Assembly: GCA_016200915.1 (NCBI GenBank)
Contig: JACQDV010000092.1
Coordinates: forward strand, 59,675-123,674
DNA: 64,000 nt
Direction of reading: 5' to 3'
Source of the DNA: Sphingobacteriales bacterium
Lineage (GTDB): Bacteria > Bacteroidota > Bacteroidia > Chitinophagales > Chitinophagaceae
Of the stretch, positions 58,442-64,000 are shown piece by piece; the stretch's first letter is position 1; each line of letters begins with the position of its first letter. A model generated the notes under the pieces. It saw only the letters and a list, made by a program, of their open reading frames with translations. It had not been told where the DNA came from and did no database searches. Both the position numbers and the translations under genes were made by a program.

Positions 58442-58792
58442 ATGCAAACAAGTGACGATTTATTTGTGCGTTGGATAAACCTGGAAGCCAAACTGGTGGA
58501 GCGATTTGGGAAAAAACCAGATTTGGAAAGCATCCTTTTCTTAATCGGTGTGCAGGAATTTGGCGAAATAAAGGAGAACTATAACAAAGAGCAAAAACAG
58601 GATTTAATGCATGTGGCTGTTTGTTCCTTACTGAGTCAAAGTGGTTATTACGAGCTCGAAAGTGTGGATGAAGATGGCTGGCCGCATTTTAAACAATTGA
58701 AACATATTGCGCCGATGGGCCTGGCTGAGCAGGAGAATTTTATTAAGGACCATGTGCTGTTGTATTTCGAAAACAATGGATTTTTAGATTGA
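58442..58792 (+). CDS. Hypothetical protein
   Basis: An unrecognised 116-residue acidic soluble protein (LFVRWINLEAKLVERFGKKP, SILFLIGVQEFGEI, YELESVDEDGWPHFKQLKHI). Predicted mostly helical. ATG 58442 is used because a promoter box precedes it directly; the longer frame from 58415 would include that box. 21 nt upstream of the cyclophilin gene, likely co-transcribed. Confidence 0.72.
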   Translation: MQTSDDLFVRWINLEAKLVERFGKKPDLESILFLIGVQEFGEIKENYNKEQKQDLMHVAVCSLLSQSGYYELESVDEDGWPHFKQLKHIAPMGLAEQENFIKDHVLLYFENNGFLD

Positions 58793-58813
58793 TAAAAAAA
58801 GATTCAACGCTCA

Positions 58814-59524
58814 ATGAATAATATTAAACCATCTTTTTACTTTTTAATTTTCATTGTTGCTTTCTTCTCCTGTAATCCCAAACTCTCTAATGGTTTGCGC
58901 AAAAATGATTTAAAAAAAGATGTACAAATTGAAACATCTATGGGCACTATGGTGGTTCGTTTATCCGATTCTACTCCACTCCATCGTGATAATTTTTTGA
59001 AATTAGTAAAACAACATTTTTACGACAGCATTTTATTTCACCGTGTCATTAATCATTTTATGATACAGGCCGGTGACCCCGACAGTAAAAGAGCAGAAGC
59101 AGGAAAACAATTAGGTGAAGGCGGACCAAGCTATACTGTTCCTGCCGAATTTCGTTCTGCTTTATTTCATAAAAAAGGAGTGATAGCCGCTGCCAGAACG
59201 GGTGATGATGTAAATCCGCAAAAAGCCAGCAGTGGAAGCCAGTTCTACATTGTGCAGGGCAAAATATTTACTGATGCTGGTTTGGATTCAGTTGAAACCT
59301 ATCGTTTAAAAGGAAGAAAATTACCGGCTGAACACCGGGCAGTTTATAAAACACTTGGCGGAACGCCACATCTTGACCAGGGATATACAGTGTTTGGAGA
59401 ACTGGTAAGCGGATTTAATGTGCTGGACAGTATTGCAGCCGTTCCCACCAGCGGAAGACAAGCCGGTGACCGCCCTTTAAAAGATGTACGTATTATAAAA
59501 ATGAGTTTAGTAAAAAGAAAATAA
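58814..59524 (+). CDS. Cyclophilin-type peptidyl-prolyl isomerase lipoprotein
   Basis: A 236-residue protein with a lipoprotein signal (FYFLIFIVAFFSC, lipobox FFSC) and a cyclophilin domain from about 36: VQIETSMGTMVVRLSDSTPLHRDNF, SILFHRVINHFMIQAGDP (catalytic arginine), GSQFYIVQGK and YTVFGELVSGFNVLDSI. It contains an insertion (about 155-190) relative to minimal cyclophilins. Probably folds periplasmic or outer-membrane proteins. Confidence 0.92.
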   Translation: MNNIKPSFYFLIFIVAFFSCNPKLSNGLRKNDLKKDVQIETSMGTMVVRLSDSTPLHRDNFLKLVKQHFYDSILFHRVINHFMIQAGDPDSKRAEAGKQLGEGGPSYTVPAEFRSALFHKKGVIAAARTGDDVNPQKASSGSQFYIVQGKIFTDAGLDSVETYRLKGRKLPAEHRAVYKTLGGTPHLDQGYTVFGELVSGFNVLDSIAAVPTSGRQAGDRPLKDVRIIKMSLVKRK

Positions 59525-59594
59525 CAGTCTTTTTTTGAACGGTTGATTTTTGCAGTCCTATTTTTTGAATATTTGCAACTCTAAATGACTCCAT

Positions 59595-59972
59595 ATGAAT
59601 TTTCCTGATAATCTTCGTTACACCAAAGACCATGAATGGATAAAACTGGATGGCAATGTAGCTACAATTGGTATTACCGATTTTGCGCAACGGGAATTGG
59701 GTGATATCGTTTATGTAGAAATTGAAACAGCAGGTAAAACGTTGAGTGCAGAATCTGTATTCGGAACCGTGGAAGCCGTAAAAACAGTAAGCGATTTGTT
59801 TCTTCCCGTAAGCGGAACAATAACAGAAGTAAATGCTGCCTTAAACGGTGCACCTGAGTTAGTAAACAACGACCCATATGGCGAAGGCTGGATGGCGAAA
59901 ATGACAGTAGATAGTATTGCAGATGTGGAAGCGCTTATGACTGCTGAAGCTTATTCAGCAATGGTTAGCTAA
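59595..59972 (+). CDS. gcvH: Glycine cleavage system H protein
   Basis: A 125-residue lipoyl carrier shuttling the methylamine group between GcvP and GcvT. FPDNLRYTKDHEWIKLDG is the start, and the lipoylated lysine is K63 in GTVEAVKTVSDL. Other gcv genes are not in the window. 4 nt before the VanZ gene. Confidence 0.96.
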   Translation: MNFPDNLRYTKDHEWIKLDGNVATIGITDFAQRELGDIVYVEIETAGKTLSAESVFGTVEAVKTVSDLFLPVSGTITEVNAALNGAPELVNNDPYGEGWMAKMTVDSIADVEALMTAEAYSAMVS

Positions 59973-59976
59973 TATT

Positions 59977-60351
59977 ATGATTAAAAAATACTGGTATAGC
60001 TATTGGCCCGGGTTGCTGTGGACAATAGCTATTTTTATTTTATTGATTCTTCCCGGCAGCAGTTTTCCAAAGAACAACTGGTTTGGTGAAATTTATCTTG
60101 ATAAATGGATTCATATTTTCCTGTTTGCCTGTTTTGTCATCCTTTGGTCACTAGTTGCTAAACATCAATCTATCTCCAGGAGAAAAAATCTGTTGTTTAA
60201 ACTAATGATTACCGGAATTCTATTTGGAGTGATGATGGAGGTGATTCAGCATTTTTGGATACCCAGCCGCAGCTTTGAAATAAAAGATATTATGGCTGAT
60301 AGTGCCGGTGCTTTTATTGGATGGCTTTACTGCAACCGTAAATTAAAGTAG
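59977..60351 (+). CDS. VanZ-family membrane protein
   Basis: A 124-residue protein with three or four helices. GSSFPKNNWFGEIYLDKWIHIFLFACFVILW, GVMMEVIQHFWIPSRSFEIKDIMADSAGAFIGW is the VanZ-like signature (E-Q-x-W..R-S-x-D/E..D-x-x-A-D-x-x-G). Function in this lineage unknown. Follows gcvH closely, likely same transcript. Confidence 0.88.
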   Translation: MIKKYWYSYWPGLLWTIAIFILLILPGSSFPKNNWFGEIYLDKWIHIFLFACFVILWSLVAKHQSISRRKNLLFKLMITGILFGVMMEVIQHFWIPSRSFEIKDIMADSAGAFIGWLYCNRKLK

Positions 60352-60355
60352 TTCA

Positions 60356-60671
60356 AAAGAAAAGCCCCTGTAGAAACAAGGGCCGCTTACCAAAACTAAC
60401 TGCTTATGAGAAAATTGACTGCTTTAATGTCTTTGTATATAATAGACGCAAAACTGTTACCAATGTTTACTTTCCGGTTGTTAAAGTATTATTAATGAAC
60501 ATTACTGTTTTAGTTTGCTGAAAGTAATTAAAAAAGAAAGGCCCCTGTAGAGACAGGGGCCGCTTACCAAAACTAACTGCTTATGAGAAAATTGACTGCT
60601 TTAAATATCTTTATATAATAGACGCAAAACTGTTACCAATGTTTACATCCTTGTTGTTAAAGTATTATTAA
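60356..60671. repeat. Tandem duplication of a ~140-nt noncoding unit
   Basis: Unit 1 (about 60356-60494) and unit 2 (about 60532-60671), offset 176-177 nt, share nearly identical blocks: a GC hairpin GGCCCCTGT/ACAGGGGCC (perfect in unit 2 at 60540-60561, degenerate in unit 1), a 40-nt conserved stretch CGCTTACCAAAACTAACTGC followed by ATGAGAAAATTGACTGC, and a shared TAAAGTATTATTAA end. The ATG would give MRKLTAL, like the start of a secreted protein, but the frames stop after 11-29 codons. Could be a duplicated leader RNA or truncated gene start. The gap to 60905 is otherwise featureless. Confidence 0.75.
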
Positions 60672-60852
60672 GGGTTAAAAACCGTGCCAAACTGGCTTTT
60701 TAAAAAGAACTTCTATTGAACTAACGGCTAACATTCAACTTCATTGCCTAATAATCAACATTTTTTAGTTCTTGGGAAAATTTCATTACAAAGTTACATT
60801 ACATCGTAGCTTTTCATGGTAATTCTCACGACAAAACTCTGTTAAAATCCCA
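60672..60852. other. Gene-free stretch
   Basis: No coding frame, hairpin or repeat supported between the duplicated units and the terminator of the next minus-strand gene. Confidence 0.4.
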
Positions 60853-60882
60853 ATAAAAAAGCGACCCTGTTTGAGGCCGCTT
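60853..60882 (-). terminator. Terminator of the YidB/DUF937-like gene
   Basis: On the minus strand AAGCGGCC (from 60882) pairs with GGTCGCTT (to 60859) with one G-T/mismatch and runs into a T6 tract. Confidence 0.75.
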
Positions 60883-60905
60883 CTCCAATTAGTTTTGATA
60901 ATTCA

Positions 60906-61361
60906 TTAGTTACCAAATAAACCTTTTACTTTATCCATTATACCACCAATACCACTTCCGCCACCGCCGGTTAATGAACCGATAATTCCCTGCAAATCGA
61001 AACTTTTATCATTTGGATCATTTGTTTTATGAATAAGATTTTGCAACACATTTGGAATTAAACTGCTGGCTATACCCGATGCTTGTCCTTGGTTTAAGTT
61101 AAACTTATCCATCAGGTTTGATATTACATTACCATTAATGTTTTGTGCCAGCGGGTTTGAATTTAAATCACCACCCTGTCCGCCAAGTAAACTGGTAACG
61201 TCAGATAATTGTCCGCCGCCAACTGCATTTTTCAATGTGTCCATGATGGAATTGCTTACAGTTCCTACGGCTGCGTCATTATGTTCATTGGGTATATCAG
61301 GATTATTGATGATGCTGTCTCCGGAAAAATTTTTTACGAGGTCCATTAAATTTTCTAACAT
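60906..61361 (-). CDS. YidB/DUF937-like protein
   Basis: A 151-residue Gly/Asn/Ser-rich, low-complexity, mostly helical protein. LKNAVGGGQLSDVTSLLGGQGGD, NLMDKFNLNQGQASGIASSLIPNVLQNL and GIIGSLTGGGGSGIGGIMDKVKGLFG match the style of the YidB/DUF937 group. No signal peptide. Function unknown. Confidence 0.7.
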   Translation of the reverse strand: MLENLMDLVKNFSGDSIINNPDIPNEHNDAAVGTVSNSIMDTLKNAVGGGQLSDVTSLLGGQGGDLNSNPLAQNINGNVISNLMDKFNLNQGQASGIASSLIPNVLQNLIHKTNDPNDKSFDLQGIIGSLTGGGGSGIGGIMDKVKGLFGN

Positions 61362-61447
61362 AGCAATTTAGTTTTAAAAGTTAGCTAATAGAAGTAAAAG
61401 GTAGGCAAATGGTTGCTTACCCGAAAATAATGTTTATAAAGACGTGG

Positions 61448-62512
61448 TTAATTCTGAGTGGCAATCTTCTCCGCATTCTCAGCAAACTGCAATGCATCAA
61501 TAAACTCCTGCAAATTTCCGTTGAGTACACTATCTAAATTGTAAACCGTTAATCCAATTCGATGGTCAGTAACACGGCCCTGCGGAAAATTATAAGTACG
61601 GATTTTAGCAGAACGGTCACCAGTGCTCACCAAACTTTTACGGTGACGGGCAATTTCATCTTCCTGCTTGCGCACCTGCTCTTCATATAATTTAGTACGC
61701 ATCATCCCCATCGCTTTTTCCCGGTTACCCAACTGCGATCTTTCTGTTTGACAAATTACTACAGTGCCTGTTGGAATATGCGTCAGCATCACTTTCGTTT
61801 CCACTTTGTTTACGTTCTGTCCACCTGCGCCACCACTTCTGGAGGTTTCCATTTTTACATCAGCAGGATTTAATTCAAAATCCACTTCTTCTGCTTCCGG
61901 CATTACGGCCACTGTTGCTGCACTGGTATGCACCCGTCCGCTGGTTTCTGTATCCGGTACCCTCTGCACCCGGTGCACTCCACTTTCAAATTTCAAGGTG
62001 CCATATACATCATCACCCTTTACTTCTACCTGCACTTCTTTATAACCACCTACCGTTCCCTCACTTTCACTTAATATAGAAGTCTTCCATCCTTTGGCCG
62101 AACAATAACGCAGGTACATTCCCAGTAAATCACCGGCAAACAAGGAAGCTTCATCGCCACCCGTACCGGCACGAATCTCAAGGATCGCATTCTTTTCATC
62201 CTGCGGATCTTTTGGTATCAGTAAATTACGGATGTCTTTTTCTAATGTTTCTTTTCTTTCTTCTAACTGCGGAATTTCTTCTTTAGCCAGTTCCCGCATT
62301 TCATCATCATCGCCATTCAGCACTTCTTTATTAAATTCAAGATTGCTCAGCACATTACGGTATTCATCATAAGCTTTTACAATTTTTTCCAGGCTGCGGT
62401 ATTCTTTACTCGTTTGCGCAAACTTCTTGTTATCACTCACAATCGCCGGATTGGTAAGTGCCACACCCAAATCTTCAAACCTTGCTTTTATTGCTTCTAA
62501 TTTGTCTAACAT
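61448..62512 (-). CDS. prfA: Peptide chain release factor 1
   Basis: A 354-residue class I release factor. The catalytic GGQ is in [16 protein letters not shown] (about 225), the codon-recognition loop in [21 protein letters not shown] (about 183) is the RF1 (PxT-like) rather than RF2 (SPF) type, and the N-terminal helical domain (1-100) is intact. RF1 reads UAA and UAG. Divergent from the amidohydrolase. Confidence 0.96.
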   Translation of the reverse strand: MLDKLEAIKARFEDLGVALTNPAIVSDNKKFAQTSKEYRSLEKIVKAYDEYRNVLSNLEFNKEVLNGDDDEMRELAKEEIPQLEERKETLEKDIRNLLIPKDPQDEKNAILEIRAGTGGDEASLFAGDLLGMYLRYCSAKGWKTSILSESEGTVGGYKEVQVEVKGDDVYGTLKFESGVHRVQRVPDTETSGRVHTSAATVAVMPEAEEVDFELNPADVKMETSRSGGAGGQNVNKVETKVMLTHIPTGTVVICQTERSQLGNREKAMGMMRTKLYEEQVRKQEDEIARHRKSLVSTGDRSAKIRTYNFPQGRVTDHRIGLTVYNLDSVLNGNLQEFIDALQFAENAEKIATQN

Positions 62513-62601
62513 CTTTCATTTAATTTTATGGCCCCAACTGTTGTACTATTATTATGCACCAGTTGCGTCGCACTCTTCGGGGTTCAGTTCATTGCTCATC
62601 A

Positions 62602-62640
62602 TACCCACCCCTCGCCCCTCCCAGGAGGGGAATGGGGTGC
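62602..62640. repeat. REP-type GC-rich palindromic repeat, short form
   Basis: ACCCACCCCTCG then CCCCTCCC/GGAGGGG hairpin and a short GGGGTGC tail. Lies in the divergent prfA/amidohydrolase promoter region and makes an open upstream frame look coding. Confidence 0.65.
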
Positions 62641-62662
62641 AAAAATAAAAGAATTCAACCGC

Positions 62663-63841
62663 ATGGAATTAAGAAAATTCAGGGCTTCTCAACTCTTTAA
62701 CGGCTACCGGTTACTCAATGAAAACCATGTGCTGGTAACAGATGCCGAAGGAAAGACATTGGATATCGTTACCACTGACAAAGCAGGAGATAATATTGAA
62801 ACCTTTGAGGGCATTTTAACACCAGGCTTAATCAATTGCCACTGTCATTTAGAATTAAGTCATTTGAAAGATGTAATTGCTCCACATACGGGTTTAATTG
62901 AATTTCTCTGTTCAGTTGTTACCAAAAGAGGCTTTTCTCCCGAAGTAATTCAGCAAAGAATTATTGAAGCAGAAAAAGAAATGTATGAAAATGGAATTGT
63001 GGCTGTTGGTGATATTGGTAATACTGCTGATACGGCTACTGTAAAAAGTAAAAGCAATATCCGCTGGCAAAATTTTGTGGAAGTACTCGGCTTCACCGAT
63101 GCAAGAGCTGATGAAAACATTGCTCATTACAAAGAAGTGTTATCACAATTAGAAACTTCCTTACGGTCATCGGCCATCGGTCATCGGTCATCACTTGTAC
63201 CTCATGCTCCATACAGCATCAGTCCCAAAACTTTTGAACTGCTTAATGCGAATACCAAAAATCAAATTATCTCTCTCCATAACCAGGAACATCCTGCAGA
63301 AGATGAATTATACAAAACTGGTGGTGGTGATTATTTAAAACTGTTTAAAATATTCGGTATAGAGCAATCACCTTTCCCCGTAACCGGTAAAAGCAGTATT
63401 CGTTCGGTATTGCCACATTTCAACAACGGGCAAACCATCTTTTTAATTCACAACACTTACATGCCGGAAGAAGATGTGCACTGGGCCAATGAATATGCAG
63501 CCAGCAATAACATCAAACTGGTATATTGTTTTTGCATTAATGCCAACCTGTATATTGAAAACAAAATACCACCTGTTGAAATGCTGATGAAAAATAATGT
63601 TCATCTTACTTTGGGCACAGACAGTTACAGCAGCAACTGGCAGTTGAGTATTACCAAAGAAATTCAATCCATGCATCAGCATTTCCCATCATTGCCATTG
63701 GAAACAATTTTACAATGGGCTACCATCAATGGTGCCAAAGCATTGCAGTGGAATGATGAGTTGGGAAGTTTTGAACAAGGCAAAAAGCCCGGAGTGGTTT
63801 TATTGGCGAATGACTTAAGTAACTCAAAAAGGTTACTGTAG
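62663..63841 (+). CDS. Amidohydrolase-superfamily deaminase/hydrolase
   Basis: A 392-residue protein from ATG 62663 ([12 protein letters not shown]). Metal-dependent TIM-barrel signatures: [14 protein letters not shown] (HxH), [37 protein letters not shown] and [11 protein letters not shown] (final Asp). The pattern fits the TrzA/AtzA-like deaminases, among them aminodeoxyfutalosine deaminase of menaquinone synthesis; substrate not decided here. Residues about 168-176 are encoded by four CGGTCAT heptamers, an in-frame insertion-like tract. Frames upstream of 62663 read through a REP repeat. Confidence 0.85.
   Translation: MELRKFRASQLFNGYRLLNENHVLVTDAEGKTLDIVTTDKAGDNIETFEGILTPGLINCHCHLELSHLKDVIAPHTGLIEFLCSVVTKRGFSPEVIQQRIIEAEKEMYENGIVAVGDIGNTADTATVKSKSNIRWQNFVEVLGFTDARADENIAHYKEVLSQLETSLRSSAIGHRSSLVPHAPYSISPKTFELLNANTKNQIISLHNQEHPAEDELYKTGGGDYLKLFKIFGIEQSPFPVTGKSSIRSVLPHFNNGQTIFLIHNTYMPEEDVHWANEYAASNNIKLVYCFCINANLYIENKIPPVEMLMKNNVHLTLGTDSYSSNWQLSITKEIQSMHQHFPSLPLETILQWATINGAKALQWNDELGSFEQGKKPGVVLLANDLSNSKRLL
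63164..63191 (+). repeat. Four-copy CGGTCAT heptamer tract inside the amidohydrolase gene
   Basis: CGGTCAT, CGGCCAT and two more CGGTCAT in exact 7-nt register encode the [10 protein letters not shown] stretch. The reading frame continues because the tract plus flanks keep a multiple of three. Confidence 0.8.
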
Positions 63842-64000
63842 CGTCCCGATCCGTTTGTGTTACGTTAAAAATTAAATTCCACCTGAGTTCCGCACTTTTT
63901 GAAAAATCCCAAAAAAATCTACTGAAACTCTTACTGGTATTGAATTGCTGATTTGGTTTTGGGTGTCCCCTGATTAAATTTGGGAATGTTTGTAAGAAAA

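Noticed and set aside
60407..60497. 29-codon ORF beginning MRKLTAL in the duplicated unit
   Set aside because: The second unit's copy stops after 11 codons and the sequences diverge after the seventh codon, so it is unlikely to be a conserved small protein.
63842..64000. Possible gene at the right edge
   Set aside because: No open frame, terminator or repeat could be supported in the last 159 nt.

Overview
The window reads as chromosomal DNA of an aerobic, AT-rich member of the Bacteroidetes, most like the Chitinophagaceae. The evidence is the set of lineage-typical families (DUF3078, DUF5686, Bat/MoxR cluster, PF13601-type winged-helix regulator, gliding-clade style outer-membrane proteins), the TAnnTTTG promoter boxes and the weak ribosome binding sites. 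No rRNA, tRNA, CRISPR array, transposase or integrase was seen. The assignment is inferred from gene content only.

Layout. 1-7.3 kb: end of a WecA/TagO-like glycosyltransferase, then frr, an EamA exporter, mscL, a DUF3078 protein, scpA, a small membrane/coiled-coil protein, glyS, a MazG-like pyrophosphatase and dtd. 7.4-18.5 kb: a complex I operon nuoABCD-HIJKLMN, with no nuoEFG, a four-helix-bundle gene inserted between nuoM and nuoN, and a small hypothetical gene at the end. 18.5-24 kb: a GH125 mannosidase, an FMN-barrel protein, a quinol-type nitric oxide reductase, and divergently queD plus an Rrf2 regulator with a large palindrome between them. 24-28.5 kb: pyruvate:ferredoxin oxidoreductase, a repeat-rich gap and arfB. 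28.7-35.6 kb: a periplasmic coiled-coil protein, a Wzx-like flippase, a lipoprotein, an MBL hydrolase and a large TolB-propeller/outer-membrane-barrel protein. 35.7-40.5 kb: ferritin-like protein, DUF1361, dgkA, CreD with an extra N-terminal membrane domain, a winged-helix regulator and a membrane protein, the last group sharing a duplicated operator-like repeat. 40.7-53.9 kb: DUF5686, TraB/GumN, radical SAM, lipocalin-like, porin-like, class III aminotransferase, gamma carbonic anhydrase, two small genes, rsgA, ytxH. 54-58.4 kb: Bat operon moxR-[four-helix-bundle gene]-DUF58-BatD-like-VWA. 58.4-64 kb: hypothetical, cyclophilin lipoprotein, gcvH, VanZ, a tandemly duplicated noncoding unit, a YidB/DUF937-like protein, prfA and an amidohydrolase.

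The most unusual signal is a class of intergenic repeats built from degenerate 7-nt words. In the nuo operon nearly every gene junction that is not an overlap holds such words, and at six of them they are arranged as inverted arms (nuoC/D, D/H, H/I, K/L, M/N, N/next). At nuoM/nuoN the loop of the inverted repeat carries a whole S23/TIGR02436 four-helix-bundle gene. The same architecture, with another heptamer and a divergent four-helix gene, fills the moxR/DUF58 junction of the Bat operon 40 kb away. This suggests a family of operon-junction elements: heptamer-armed hairpins, empty or loaded with a four-helix-bundle gene, resembling the intervening sequences of 23S rRNA from which this protein family is named.

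Functionally, an 11-subunit complex I without the NADH module plus a pyruvate:ferredoxin oxidoreductase raises the possibility of ferredoxin- or other donor-driven proton pumping, unless nuoEFG lie elsewhere. The NO reductase is probably controlled by the nearby Rrf2 protein through the palindrome overlapping its promoter.
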